Source: Chloroflexi bacterium TSY (GTDB lineage: Bacteria; Chloroflexota; Anaerolineae; Caldilineales; Caldilineaceae). From it: 64,000 nucleotides of DNA. The notes beneath the pieces are model-generated. The model was not told where the DNA came from. It was given only the letters and a program-made list of their open reading frames with translations, and searched no databases. Position 1 is the stretch's first letter; every line of letters begins with the position of its first letter. The stretch covers positions 149,608-213,607 of the forward strand of contig JAHBNG010000008.1 in the NCBI GenBank assembly GCA_019217005.1, written 5' to 3'. The translations under genes and the position numbers were made by a program. Of this stretch, positions 1 to 9,471 are shown piece by piece.

Positions 1-1332
1 GTGTGTTTGGCGACAGTCTGATGGACCATAATTGTGGCCATATGGATCATCGGACCCGACTGGGGGACACGGTTTATATGGTTTTGACGGAATCTTCCCC
101 TTGTTTGGCGGGATATATCCGTTCCCGGGCAAACAAGGATCATCTGGTGGCTTAGGCGGATAAGTGGGGGGTGGACACTGACCCGAACAGCAATCGCCGT
201 GGCAATCTGAGGGCGTCTGTTGATTATAAAAAATAATTTCTTGGCATTGGCCTTGACTGACACGGACCTGATGACTCGATGGCGCAACAGGCGACCAGCC
301 TGCGCGTTCTTCTTCGAGGACAAGATAGAGCCCAAGCGCTAGATCGTTGAAACGTAGATGTCCCATGGCATCTGTCAGGGTTTCATCGACCAGTGCTTTG
401 TCCTCTGCGTCCTGCAAAGTAATTCGCCATCCAGGCAGCCCATATGCTTGTTCACCTGCCTGCGGAACCTCATACTTATAAACATCGATGCAGCCCGTTT
501 GTGCAATGATTCGATTTTGGAAGCGGATATCTAGAGGGCCCGGTGGCTCGACAATTAGCTGCTGGATTCCACTTTGAGGGATTAGTGGTTCAAATAAAAG
601 ACCGTCAGGTGCATATTCGATGAAGGTCCAACTTCCTGGTGTGAGGCGAAATGTGGCAATACCATCCGCACCTGTGGTTCTCTCGACAGACTGCGCAAAT
701 TGGTTGGAAGGGCCTGGCTCTGCTCGGATTCCCCAACTTGGTAGCGGTGTCTGATCTTCATCAATTTTGAGCACCTGAACGATGACCCGCTGCTCTACTC
801 GGAAGTGAATAATTTTGCAGTTGCTTGTGTTTTCAGAGAGGATTAAGTCAACTTGGTGAGGTGTAACGGCTTCCCAGCCATTTTGCAAGACCAGACGAAA
901 TTGCCAAGTACCAGGATATAGGCCAACCTGATATTGAAAGGTTCCATCGGGCTTCGAGACAGTGTGTACGGCGGCGGGTGGGTCAAGTTCACCCGATGGC
1001 CTGCGTGGGGTGGCCACAATCACCCAACCTGCACTCACTGGCTGATCTTGGTGATTCAGAACCGTTCCCGTAACACAGACATTGTGGGGTGGTGGTATTG
1101 TTCCACCACCTCCGGGATCGTCTGGTTCATTATCCCAAGGCCAAAGAAAAGCAAAGAGAACCAGGAGCAAAAAAAGAAGAAGAATCAAGCCCGCTTTTGT
1201 AAAATCTAATGCACGTTCAAAATAGGGAGGAGCAGGCCTGGAGCGACTGCGCTCTAAATATGGATTGATGGTTTGACGCCCAGTCTGATGCGCAGCCTGG
1301 CTAGATTCCGCCTGATTTGACGCTGAAGACAC
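1..1332 (-). CDS. Membrane-anchored surface protein with Cna/SpaA-like repeats (3' end off window)
   Basis: The frame is open without a stop from a TAA at 1357-1359 down to base 1, so the C-terminus lies outside the window. A GTG at 1332 is the only reasonable start seen; it has no clear ribosome binding site, so the start is uncertain. A polar N-terminus is followed by a transmembrane helix near residues 47-65 (GLILLLFLLLVLFAFLW). Next come at least three beta-rich modules of the carboxypeptidase-regulatory/SpaA type, with cues such as KPDGTFQYQVGLYPGTWQF and GADGIATFRLTPGSW, and then a Pro/Cys-rich low-complexity tail. These modules usually form stalks of surface-exposed proteins. Function is inferred as cell-surface display or adhesion. 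The gene lies downstream of the helix-hairpin-helix gene on the same strand. Confidence 0.7.
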   Translation of the reverse strand, partial: MSSASNQAESSQAAHQTGRQTINPYLERSRSRPAPPYFERALDFTKAGLILLLFLLLVLFAFLWPWDNEPDDPGGGGTIPPPHNVCVTGTVLNHQDQPVSAGWVIVATPRRPSGELDPPAAVHTVSKPDGTFQYQVGLYPGTWQFRLVLQNGWEAVTPHQVDLILSENTSNCKIIHFRVEQRVIVQVLKIDEDQTPLPSWGIRAEPGPSNQFAQSVERTTGADGIATFRLTPGSWTFIEYAPDGLLFEPLIPQSGIQQLIVEPPGPLDIRFQNRIIAQTGCIDVYKYEVPQAGEQAYGLPGWRITLQDAEDKALVDETLTDAMGHLRFNDLALGLYLVLEEERAGWSPVAPSSHQVRVSQGQCQEIIFYNQQTPSDCHGDCCSGQCPPPTYPPKPPDDPCLPGNGYIPPNKGKIPSKPYKPCPPVGSDDPYGHNYGPSDCRQTH

Positions 1333-1450
1333 AGTATGATTTGAGATTGTGGCTCGTTATACTTGTAGGCTCTGTGGAAGTCCCGAACGTGTTCCGATTT
1401 CCCAGGCGAAAAGAGAGGCACATTCCTGGCCTCCACAACAGCAATTGGCA

Positions 1451-3184
1451 TTATTTTGGTTTTTTGCCACGCAGTAGACGCTTTGTATTTTTCAGGATTT
1501 TCTTTGCTTTTACCTCGTCTAGGCTGATGCCGCCATGACGCAATGTGTCTATCAGTTCTGAGGGCTCAAATTTGGCCAGTTTTGCATAGGTCCAAACCCC
1601 GGATTGGTGAAGCATTTGTGCCGAGATATCCCCAATTCCCGGTATTTTTGTCAGGATGTCCGGAGGAGGACCCTCATACACTGCATTTTCACGATGATGT
1701 TCTTGGGCAAGCTTGCGAGCTTCGGTCGGCCACTCTGTGACCTGATCGTTTGGGCGCGCAGATGTCGCCGCTTGTAATGCTTCTATTGATGTTTCTGCTA
1801 GCTGACTCCACGTATAGATCGATGCTGTGTATAGCTGCTCCTGATAGGCCCGCCCGATCCCAGGCACGATACTTAAAACATCTGGATGGTTCTGAATCGA
1901 TGCTTCAGTTACCTGTTTCCGCACAGCGTTTTCATGCAGCACATCATCCAGCGTGATGACAGCGGCCTGATATTCTCGTTCATCTATTTCAGGATCATCC
2001 TGGGGAGTCCATTTGCCAATAGTTTCGATTCGATTGTTGGATAATGGTCTGCGATGTTGCGCGCTATACTCATCGATCATCGTAGAAAGTTCATCTGATT
2101 GTCGCTCGATTGCTTCTGCTGACAGCGTTCCTTTCTGCTCTGGCTGGGCATTGATTTTGGCGTTTGGATTGACGCTTGTCGTTGAGAATTGACGCTGCCC
2201 TGATTTTGCAGAGTTGCGCATCAAATTGTTGAACATCTCATCGCTAATCTGACTAGGGTTTGCTTGATTATGAGCTGCCTTATTTATATTGACTGTGTCC
2301 TGATTTGGTTGGTTGGGACTAGAGAGATCATTGGATGACTCTATGGCTGAGTAAGCCGAATCTTCTTGATCCTCTAACGGACCTTGTTCATAATCGTCAA
2401 CATTGTCGTCAATATTTTTACGGATCCCATCGGATGATGCCGAAGCATGTATCTGGCGGCGATGGTCAACGATTGAACCTGGTGCAGACTCTTCGCCGAT
2501 TGTATGCTCATTCTGATCTTGCCGGACCCGTTGCGTAAAAGCGTCGACCTGAAAGCCAGGAATGTCTGTCGTTTGGAGATCTGAATCATCAACAGCATGT
2601 ATTTGACTGGGTGTTTGATGATGTTTCTCGCCAAGGTTGTGTGTCAACACTCTCTTTCGGTGATTCAACTCTTCCCACTCGTTTTGACCTTCCTCACTTG
2701 GCGACACAGTGTTCACTGTTTTTTGTGTCGATACCTGTTCATCTGCATTGTTTGCGCGTTGTGTTGCAATACTGGTGTCGATTCCTTGATTCACAATTTG
2801 TGTCGTTGGTTGCGCTTCAATCGTCGACGCATGATCTGCTTGTATTGGGGGTTGCCCCCCCTCTTGCTCATCTTTGGTCAATGCCCCCAGGCTTGTATAG
2901 TCCTGACTCCCATAACGTGTCGGTGGAGCCGTCGATGAGAGCATCCCGCTAGCTGAAGGCAGGGCAGAAGCTAACGGACGTGCTGATTCGTCGTTAGATG
3001 TTTCACTAGAAACTGTCTGCGGTTGATGGGAGCGAAGATAGTGTACCTGTTCCTCTAGTTCCTTGACGCGACGACTTTCCCAACGCAAGCGTTTCTGGCG
3101 ATAGTAGAGCCATTCCCAAAGCCATGATGTCATGAAGCCAAGGATAAATCCACCAACCAAGAACCAAAGTAGTCGGATGATCAT
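1451..3184 (-). CDS. Membrane-anchored protein with two C-terminal helix-hairpin-helix domains
   Basis: This 577-residue protein starts with a transmembrane helix at residues 3-24 and a short basic coiled-coil stretch (about 28-52). A long polar linker rich in Gln, Ser, Asp and Glu (about 55-430) looks disordered. The C-terminus holds two helix-hairpin-helix modules at about 435-475 (SIVPGIGRAYQEQLY) and 509-555 (LTKIPGIGDISAQML), of the type found in flap-endonuclease-like predicted nucleic-acid-binding proteins (COG3743/DUF4332-like). Known members of this fold bind DNA non-specifically. Here the domain would sit on the cytoplasmic face, tethered to the membrane, so a role in anchoring nucleic acid at the membrane is an inference. 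The terminal TAA overlaps an ATG of a short frame that I do not believe is coding. Confidence 0.75.
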   Translation of the reverse strand: MIIRLLWFLVGGFILGFMTSWLWEWLYYRQKRLRWESRRVKELEEQVHYLRSHQPQTVSSETSNDESARPLASALPSASGMLSSTAPPTRYGSQDYTSLGALTKDEQEGGQPPIQADHASTIEAQPTTQIVNQGIDTSIATQRANNADEQVSTQKTVNTVSPSEEGQNEWEELNHRKRVLTHNLGEKHHQTPSQIHAVDDSDLQTTDIPGFQVDAFTQRVRQDQNEHTIGEESAPGSIVDHRRQIHASASSDGIRKNIDDNVDDYEQGPLEDQEDSAYSAIESSNDLSSPNQPNQDTVNINKAAHNQANPSQISDEMFNNLMRNSAKSGQRQFSTTSVNPNAKINAQPEQKGTLSAEAIERQSDELSTMIDEYSAQHRRPLSNNRIETIGKWTPQDDPEIDEREYQAAVITLDDVLHENAVRKQVTEASIQNHPDVLSIVPGIGRAYQEQLYTASIYTWSQLAETSIEALQAATSARPNDQVTEWPTEARKLAQEHHRENAVYEGPPPDILTKIPGIGDISAQMLHQSGVWTYAKLAKFEPSELIDTLRHGGISLDEVKAKKILKNTKRLLRGKKPK

Positions 3185-3504
3185 TGAACTGTGACCTCCT
3201 GTCGCGGAGTAAATGAAGAGCTATACTGCGATTGATCGGGATACTCAACGATACTGAGCAGGGCCATAAATTTAAAATAAATTTGTCACTTCTATACTTT
3301 GCTCTGTATGAAAACCGCAGTATAGTCGAGTAAAATGCTCAAATTTATTTTGATTTATGAGCTCGTGCGGTATAGAGACGGGTGCGGTATATCGTAAGCA
3401 CTATTATAGGTGAAACATATGATGCAACTTGGGTTTGGGTAGAACATGCTCAACTATGAGTGAGTATAGCATAAATAGATGTAATGAATACATGAAGTAT
3501 ACGT
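3185..3504. other. AT-rich intergenic stretch with degenerate palindromes
   Basis: No coding frame is convincing here. The stretch contains several copies of the words TATACT, GAGCAG and GCGGTATA in both orientations (for example 3252-3275, 3293-3320 and 3366-3392). It resembles decayed versions of the 76-bp palindromic unit found intact at 26227, 37549 and 54766. It is also the likely promoter region of the gene ending at 1451. Confidence 0.4.
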
Positions 3505-3819
3505 TTAATGGGCCTTCTTGTCAACAGTGTGGAGATTTATAGCGCGATTGGACGCTCTAAAAACAAAAATACTCAGCCACCACGCACAATACATCCCGGC
3601 TAGATCACTCATCAAGTCGAAGATGCTGGCAGTCCGAAGAGGAGAAAGCGCCTGTAGACCTTCTTCCCCGGCAGCAACGCTAAGTGGAATCAGAATAGCC
3701 AACGGGATTGCCAATCGACCAAATCTGAGGGTACGTCCATTCAGCCAGAGGTTTAGCCAAAATGTAACAGCGCCAAAGAGCAGAAAATGCAGAACCTTTT
3801 TCAATATCACCATATCCAT
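3505..3819 (-). CDS. VanZ-like family membrane protein
   Basis: This is a 104-residue protein with three to four hydrophobic segments. It carries the VanZ-like signature: KVLHFLLFGAVTFWL near the N-terminus, then a conserved Glu and Gln with an Arg (GEEGLQALSPLRTASIFDL) and an Asp-Leu-x-x-Asn/Asp-x-x-Gly-like segment (DLMSDLAGM). VanZ-like proteins are small polytopic membrane proteins; in enterococci VanZ gives low-level teicoplanin resistance, while in most bacteria the role is unknown. The length is typical of the compact family. A frame in another phase covers 3680-4003 and is a shadow. The neighbours do not form an obvious operon with it. Confidence 0.7.
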   Translation of the reverse strand: MDMVILKKVLHFLLFGAVTFWLNLWLNGRTLRFGRLAIPLAILIPLSVAAGEEGLQALSPLRTASIFDLMSDLAGMYCAWWLSIFVFRASNRAINLHTVDKKAH

Positions 3820-4130
3820 TCTTGCCGAACGTTGTGTGAAACGACGAAGTTCCCTTCAGACGATGACAGCCTGTATTGTCGTCGATTTGTAACATTAGTT
3901 TTGATTTTCTTGAATTATGATATGAGAGATGACTCGATGAGAAGTTGGATAGTGTGTTCCAAAGTAACATTTTTCCCTCGGGAAAATATCTTGTTATGCT
4001 CATTTGGAGTATGTGAACCCTGAAAAGTGTTTGTACTCAGATAGCTCAGGTTTCCAGGATATATCTGAGTGAATCTGCGAACCTTTATTTCTGAAGACTT
4101 TCTGGACTTATGCTTACGTGACCGATAAAA
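3820..4130. other. Intergenic region, nothing recognised
   Basis: This divergent space lies between the VanZ-like gene and the truncated secreted-protein gene. It is AT-rich, and no RNA gene, repeat or strong consensus promoter was recognised by eye. Confidence 0.3.
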
Positions 4131-4514
4131 ATGATTTTATTTATGAAAAAATTGCACCGATCATATTGTTTACTATTTGTCGTTCTTATGTTGAATGCCA
4201 TAGCGATTCCGTTTTCACCATCTGCGCTATCTGCTTTCGCCGTTGTCCAAGAGGATGATGTGGCTGAACCATTGGCCTGTCTAGTCAACGTAACGCCTCT
4301 CTTCTTTGAAGAATCTATTCACGGAGTCGAAGGAGGCGCAGGACGTTTAGAGATTGCCATAGAAGTCGATCCTCAAGACGAACCGCGTGTTGCATTTTTC
4401 GAGAGCGAGGTCACGGGGGCAGGCCCCATGTGGCGTGCATCTGGTTGGTCAGCGATTACTTTTGCATCGCTGCTACTGGCTCTTGATCCGAGTACTTATC
4501 GGATTTCGTTTGAC
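4131..4514 (+). pseudogene. 5' stump of a secreted protein, possibly S16 (Lon-like) peptidase family
   Basis: The frame encodes a signal peptide (LLFVVLMLNAIAIPFSP) followed by about 100 residues of a secreted domain, then runs straight into the left end of the IS at 4515, where the IS supplies the last codons and the stop. The end of the gene is not found on the far side of the IS: at 6008 the sequence goes directly to the dipeptidase leader. The segment VTGAGPMWRASGWSAITFAS resembles, from memory, the region ahead of the PSAG active-site motif in secreted Lon-like S16 proteins of Chloroflexota. The catalytic motif itself is missing, so this family call is tentative. The truncation is certain. 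Start at 4131 or the internal ATG at 4143. Confidence 0.5.
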
Positions 4515-6007
4515 TTTACTTTCTGGTAAAGGCTTGAGTGACAAAGGGCAAACCGAAAGGGGCGGAAAAAAGAATCCACCCTGAAAAAACGGGATAAAAT
4601 GTAAAAATAGTGCTCGGCTAGTTTAAGCAGCGGCATTGAGGCGGCGATGAGCGAGAACGCCTTTAGGGAAATGGTGTGAAACCGAGGCCTTTTTCCGAAA
4701 GTCAGGGTCGAGTTGGTCAGGAGTTGGAAAAAGAGCACTCGAGAGAACGCGGCGCAGCCTGCCGGGAGTGGCTTGAGGCTCTCGAGCCCAGTAGCCAGTC
4801 GGTATGGGAGGAAGAGAAGCGGCTAAATGGGAAAGAAGATTGCCAGCCAGCAGCCCCAGTTCAGGTAAGCGGAAACAAGCCTCATCGGCATGAACAAATT
4901 GACGATGTAAGCCAATCATCTGCTTGGAAGCCAAGGGGGGGATGTTCAACAGGCCAGCGTTCCAGGTAGACAAGATAAATGGTTTCAGGCTGCAAAGTCA
5001 TAACGGTCGCCAAAACCAAAGGTGTGTTGTAGGCCGGATCCTGAATGACGTAAATCGAGTAGGTACGGTTGGCTGTATCCACCTTGGTTGTTCTGGGGAC
5101 GAGATTGTGCCATGCTTGATAGCAAATCAGGCGACCACTATAGAGAAAGCGACCAGACGAGTCCGGAGTTGTAGCCTCGAGTCGCTTTCCCTTATAGCTG
5201 CGAGAGAGCGGTCGCACAATATCACCATATTCAGGTGGTCTGCCTTTTTCTTTGCGTTTGGGGAACTCATTGCGGCGCACTGTGCAGTTAATCGCTTCCC
5301 GCAGGACAAATCGGTCTATGCCGCTTTCTAGCATTTCTCTGATTGTAAACCCGGCATCGACCACCGCCACTTCGTCTGACTCCAGTGATTTCTTCGTCTC
5401 TGTCAGCAGCTTTTTCCGAAACTCACTTTCCTTTGTTCCAACCGTGCATCTCATGATTGCCTTGAGCAGTGGCACTCGCTTCCCGCCTATCTCCCCCGAG
5501 CTTATCATCACTCCAAAGATGAGCGCGGGCAATGCCCGACGAGCCGTTGAGTTATAGAGTCGGTTCACTTTCCCTTGCAGCTTCGGTCGCCAGAACCCTG
5601 TGATATCTATGCTTTTCACTCGGTACCCTTCTAACTTTTTTGCCTCCCATTCCCCTTTCCACTTCTTCTTGCCACGACCCCAGCAGACTTGTGATATCCC
5701 ATGATCCATATCGAAAGCTCCACCAGCTTCGCCGGAGCTCCTCATCTTCAAACCCGCTTTCTTTCAATGCGCTATGGATTGCTCCTCGACTTTTCAGAAA
5801 CGACCCATTCAGCATTGCCCACATCAGACGCATTACATTTACGTTTGTTCCCATCGGCGTTACTTGCAATACATTCATCAGTACTGCTATAGTTATTTCT
5901 GGCGCGGTTAGCATTCCTTCCTCCTTTTTGGGTTCTCTACCTTTAGGATGAACTGCTAACCGCTTTTTGTCACATTTCTCATCTCTTTTCTTTTACCAGA
6001 AAGTAAA
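4515..6007 (-). mobile_element. Degenerate IS, copy 1 (16-bp perfect terminal inverted repeats)
   Basis: The ends are TTTACTTTCTGGTAAA at 4515 and its exact complement ending at 6007. A second copy with the same ends lies at 12226-13708 in the opposite orientation. The transposase region reads on the minus strand and is broken by frameshifts. The flanks GTTTGAC (4508-4514) and GTTGAACC (from 6008) do not form an exact direct repeat, in contrast to copy 2. Together with the missing 3' part of the gene at 4131, this suggests an adjacent deletion after insertion. It belongs to the DDE transposase (IS4-like) superfamily by appearance; I cannot assign the family. Confidence 0.85.
4623..5914 (-). 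pseudogene. Frameshifted DDE transposase of IS copy 1
   Basis: Three overlapping minus-strand frames (5552-5914, 4882-5751, 4623-4973) make up one transposase when joined. The N-terminal part begins MLTAPEITIAVLMNVL. The middle part carries VAVVDAGFTIREML and the C-terminal part carries GLHRQFVHADEACFRLPELG and TPGRLRRVL. The frame changes near KKVRR/LEGYRVKSI and again near YLERWPVEH/PPLASKQM. Frameshifts differ from those in copy 2, so the lesions are independent. No active protein is expected. Confidence 0.8.
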
Positions 6008-6039
6008 GTTGAACCATAATATTAACAAGTAAGAGAGCA

Positions 6040-7431
6040 ATGACAATGACAGCACAAGCATGGGATAAGTACCTTCAAGAACATCAAGAGAGCCATCTCG
6101 CCGAACTACTCGATTTTTTGCGCATTCCAAGCATCTCGAGTCTGCCGGATCATGCAGCTGATGTACGTTCTGCCGGCGGGTGGGTTGCCAACCGTCTCCG
6201 TTCCATCGGCATCGAAAATGTGCAAATCATGGAAACGGGTGGTCACCCCGTTGTCTATGGGGACTGGCTTCAAGCTGATGACAAGCCCACCATCATGATT
6301 TACGGTCATTTTGACACGCAACCGGTTGATCCGCTCGATCTTTGGACAGATCCGCCTTTCGAGCCGGTGATCAAGGATGAACGTATTTATGCCCGTGAGG
6401 CGTCGGATGATAAGGGCAACATGTTTGTGCCGATCTTGGCTGTGGAGGCGCTGCTCAAAACTGACGGAGCCTTACCGGTTAATCTGAAATTCTTCTTCGA
6501 AGGACAAGAAGAGATTGGTAGCCCACAACTTCCGGGCTTTATTGAAACACATCGGGATCAATTTGCTTGTGACATGGTTGTGAGCGCCGATGGTGGTCAA
6601 TTTAGCGAAGAGCAGCCGGAACTCATGATTGGGCTGCGGGGTCTTGCCGCCATGCAAATCGACGTCAAGGGCGCATCCACTGACCTACATTCTGGACTGT
6701 ATGGTGGAGCAGTCGCCAATCCGCTGCATGCGCTGGCCGAGATCTTGGCAACCATGCGCACTGCCGATGGCAAAATCCAGGTGGAGGGTTTCTTTGACGA
6801 TGTACTGGATTTGAGTGACGATGACCGTTCGCGGATCGCCAAAGTTCCCAGCGATGACGAGGCACTGATGGAGGAGCTAGGCATTACTGGTTTGTTCGGG
6901 GAACCCGGATACAACACATTAGAACAGCGGTGGGCGCGTCCGACACTTGAGATTAATGGCATGTGGGGTGGCTTTCAAGGCGCTGGCGTAAAGACCGTTT
7001 TGCCAAATGAGGCGCATGCCAAAATCACCTGTCGGTTGGTTGCCAATCAAAATCCGGCCAAAATCGTTGAGGCGATTACAGCCCACGTGAAAAAACATAC
7101 GCCGTCTGGGGTCGTTGCAACGGTCAAACCCGAACCGAGTGGTGCGAACCCCTATCTGATGCCCGCAGACCATCCAGGCAATCAAGCCGCTGCGACTGTT
7201 CACCAAGAGTTATATGGGAAGGAACCATTTTACGTCCGATCAGGTGGGAGCATTCCCTTTTGTAGTCTTTTTAAGGACTTGCTTGGCGTCTATACTGTGA
7301 ATTTTGCCTTTGGGCTAAACGATGAAGGTGCCCATGCTCCTGATGAGTTTTGGCGCATCAGCAGCTTTGAGCGAGGCAAGCGAGCTTATTGCATGTTGCT
7401 CCATGAATTGGGAAGTAACGGAAATAGCTGA
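6040..7431 (+). CDS. M20 family metallopeptidase (dipeptidase)
   Basis: This 463-residue protein is a zinc-dependent amidohydrolase/peptidase of the M20/M25/M40 family, cytosolic because no signal peptide is seen. Metal-site motifs are complete: GHFDTQ (His90, Asp92), the bridging Asp in EASDDKGN (about 120-127), the catalytic Glu pair in FEGQEEIG (157-158), and the late LNDEGAHAPDE motif supplying the last His. The dimerisation-domain signature STDLHSGLYGGAVANPLHAL is present. Members cleave dipeptides or N-acyl amino acids. The start at 6040 follows an AGAGAG-type ribosome binding site; the alternative ATG at 6046 is also possible. The gene starts 32 bp beyond the IS end at 6007, so its original upstream region was probably replaced by the IS. 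Confidence 0.9.
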   Translation: MTMTAQAWDKYLQEHQESHLAELLDFLRIPSISSLPDHAADVRSAGGWVANRLRSIGIENVQIMETGGHPVVYGDWLQADDKPTIMIYGHFDTQPVDPLDLWTDPPFEPVIKDERIYAREASDDKGNMFVPILAVEALLKTDGALPVNLKFFFEGQEEIGSPQLPGFIETHRDQFACDMVVSADGGQFSEEQPELMIGLRGLAAMQIDVKGASTDLHSGLYGGAVANPLHALAEILATMRTADGKIQVEGFFDDVLDLSDDDRSRIAKVPSDDEALMEELGITGLFGEPGYNTLEQRWARPTLEINGMWGGFQGAGVKTVLPNEAHAKITCRLVANQNPAKIVEAITAHVKKHTPSGVVATVKPEPSGANPYLMPADHPGNQAAATVHQELYGKEPFYVRSGGSIPFCSLFKDLLGVYTVNFAFGLNDEGAHAPDEFWRISSFERGKRAYCMLLHELGSNGNS

Positions 7432-7444
7432 AATCAAAAAGTAG

Positions 7445-7627
7445 CTAGTGCGGTAGCCACGCCGCTTCGTCCATCCAGGTTCGCTCTGTCAAAGGCATAG
7501 ATGGCTGCTGAGAGTAACCAACCGCGTAATTATCGAGCGCGCCAGTCTGATGAGGCCAGCGCCCCGTTAGCAACGTACTGTGCGCGGGCGTATAGAGTGG
7601 GCAGCCAGGAATTGGCAAAGCTATATG
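7445..7627 (-). pseudogene. Relic of a sulfatase-family gene
   Basis: The minus strand reads about 60 residues that include YTPAHSTLLTGRWPHQTGAL, which matches the region around the active site of type I sulfatases (normally C-x-P-S-R-x-x-x-L-T-G). The fragment ends at a TAG at 7445-7447, far too early for a sulfatase of 450-550 residues, and no continuation is found on either side. At the aligned position the modifiable Cys is Tyr and the Arg is His, so the parent may have been a non-FGly member or the motif has decayed. An intact sulfatase gene lies 2 kb away at 9472-10902. Confidence 0.7.
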
Positions 7628-7682
7628 ACTGATTTTTATAAATTCCTATACCATAAAAAAGGATGATTATACGAAGTTTAAG

Positions 7683-7883
7683 TACAGCGTTAAATTAGTT
7701 TTTAGGCATTTTTCCGTCCTATAGCCTTTCAGGAAAAACTTTTCCTGTCGTTGATGGCATTTCAGCCGGTCAGCTCGTCAGCTCTCTGGCTGACCAGCTG
7801 AAATGCTGACAAGCTACTGTTTCGCGTGGAAAAACATTATCTGAACATCTATAGAAACCCAAAATAACTAATTTAACGTTGTA
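7683..7883. repeat. 201-bp MITE-like element with inverted ends and 5-bp target duplication
   Basis: The left end TACAGCGTTAAATTAGTTTT matches the complement of the right end (TACAACGTTAAATTAGTTAT) with few differences. The element is bordered by TTAAG at 7678-7682 and 7884-7888. Internally it holds a second palindrome (ATTTCAGC and GCTGAAAT, about 7766-7807). It has no coding capacity. Only one copy is present in the window, so family status is inferred. It lies between the sulfatase relic and the solute-binding protein gene. Confidence 0.65.
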
Positions 7884-7942
7884 TTAAGTGACCTCTCTAT
7901 AAGTTGTTGAACATACTGTCATAATGCAAGAGATCCGAAAAG

Positions 7943-9307
7943 TTAGGCCCGCGGCAGGTCCATAATCTCTTGGCAAGTCTCTTGCACGAGCTGCAACCCT
8001 TCCTCAAAGCTCACATCACCATAGAAGAGATCGGGCGAGGTATTTGCCCAGTTATCCTGCAACTCCTGGAAGCGCAGGTTGTACGGCATGGGGAAGGGAC
8101 CAAGCACATCTTCGTCTAGAAAGAGTTTGTTGAGGGCACGCTCAAAGATGGGATGTGATTGAGCAAGCACCTGCTCGTTGCCCCAAACGGACTTACGGGC
8201 ATTCGGTTGCCCCGTCCCTTGCTCCAAGGCCGACCAGAGACCAGTTTCCGTCGAGGTGAGGTAAAGTAGTAGATCGACGGCTAAGTCGGGATATGCGGTC
8301 TCGGACCAACAAGAGAAGTTGGAATGGAAAGCTGTGTAGCCACGCGTGCCTTCAGGACCGAGGGGGAAAAGTACCCAATCGAGCGGAAAACGATCGCCAA
8401 CCTCCGTAGTCCAGCCATTCACGCGATAGGTACCGGTGACCCCCATTGCGATGGTGCCGGAGACAAAATCAAGGCCCTCATTTGCCAGATCGGCGCGCAA
8501 GGGTGCCGCGTATAGCTCTGTGCGCAAATTGGTCAGCCAATGCGCTGCTTCAACGTTCAGCTCATCCGTTGCAAAGCGAAACTCCTTGCGCTGTGAGTCC
8601 ATAATGTCGGTGTCATACGCACGGGCCAGGGATTCAAAATCATAATAGTTGCCTGGCAGATAGTTGGTGCCAAAGATGTTATTTTCTGGATCACTCATGA
8701 CACCAGCCATTTCAGCAAACTCGGCGACGGTCCAATCATCGGTAGGCATCTCAAATCCCGCAGCTTCGAGCATGTCGAGGTTGATGGCCACTACAGCCGG
8801 ATTCCCGGGATGAATAATAAAGGCCAGACCATAAAGGACACCATCTAGCTTGCCTCCTTCCAACGCCGTGGTGAAGAAGTCGTCGAGATTGGCGTCATCG
8901 CGGGCAGCCATATGATCATCAAGCGGCATGAACATCCCTTTCGACGCAGAAAATGGGAACCACTTGATGCCGCTGAAGTTCACATCCCAGAGGGTGCCAG
9001 TAGCATGACGGGCTAATTGCAACTTTGGCATTTCACCATAGATAACAGTTTCGATCTGCAGGTCTACCTCGTCCGCATGGGCTTCCGCCCAGCGTTGTGA
9101 GAACTCGCGTTGATAATCATGCACGGCGGCATGGTGGGTTGCCACGCTCATCTTTGCCTTTTCCGCAGTCGCGGCACCTGCATCAACTGCCGTTGCACCG
9201 CTGTCGGCAACGGGGACACAAGCCGCTGTAATCAACAGCGCGCTGCTTGCAGCACCAAGGGTTAGAAACTCGCGTCGACTCAATCCACTCTTCGTTGTCG
9301 TAGACAT
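7943..9307 (-). CDS. Extracellular solute-binding protein of a carbohydrate ABC importer, Tat lipoprotein signal
   Basis: This 454-residue protein has a twin-arginine-type leader (SRREFLTLGAASSALLITAAC) with a lipobox ending at Cys30, so it is probably exported folded and lipid-anchored. The mature part has the family 1 solute-binding protein pattern, with NFSGIKWFPFSASKGMFMPL and DDWTVAEFAEMAGV. The substrate cannot be read from the sequence. No permease genes lie next to it on the same strand; the closest importer permeases are at 15190-18581 with their own binding protein. It sits downstream of the sulfatase gene (164-bp gap after the stop at 9472), which suggests uptake of a sugar released by desulfation (inference). 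Confidence 0.88.
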   Translation of the reverse strand: MSTTTKSGLSRREFLTLGAASSALLITAACVPVADSGATAVDAGAATAEKAKMSVATHHAAVHDYQREFSQRWAEAHADEVDLQIETVIYGEMPKLQLARHATGTLWDVNFSGIKWFPFSASKGMFMPLDDHMAARDDANLDDFFTTALEGGKLDGVLYGLAFIIHPGNPAVVAINLDMLEAAGFEMPTDDWTVAEFAEMAGVMSDPENNIFGTNYLPGNYYDFESLARAYDTDIMDSQRKEFRFATDELNVEAAHWLTNLRTELYAAPLRADLANEGLDFVSGTIAMGVTGTYRVNGWTTEVGDRFPLDWVLFPLGPEGTRGYTAFHSNFSCWSETAYPDLAVDLLLYLTSTETGLWSALEQGTGQPNARKSVWGNEQVLAQSHPIFERALNKLFLDEDVLGPFPMPYNLRFQELQDNWANTSPDLFYGDVSFEEGLQLVQETCQEIMDLPRA

Positions 9308-9471
9308 TTGTATTTCTCCTCTGAATGGTAGAACGTCTCAAGTTAAGGTACTTTGCAAACGGTTATTCTTTGGATTACAGATAATCGTAGATCGTAGTGG
9401 ACAAGGTAAGCCCTCGTACCGGTTTGTTTCGCCTAGGGTGTGTTCACTGGACCATTGCGATCGAATGAATA

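Noticed and set aside
1254..1451. 65-residue minus frame whose ATG overlaps the stop of the helix-hairpin-helix gene (TAATG)
   Set aside because: The overlap looks like translational coupling, but the sequence has no recognisable fold and the better-supported surface-protein frame starts within it at 1332.
1345..1470. Plus-strand frame reading YTCRLCGS, like a zinc knuckle
   Set aside because: The frame is short (about 40 residues), is bounded by stops and lies in a converging overlap of two minus-strand genes, so a chance zinc-like CxxC is more likely.
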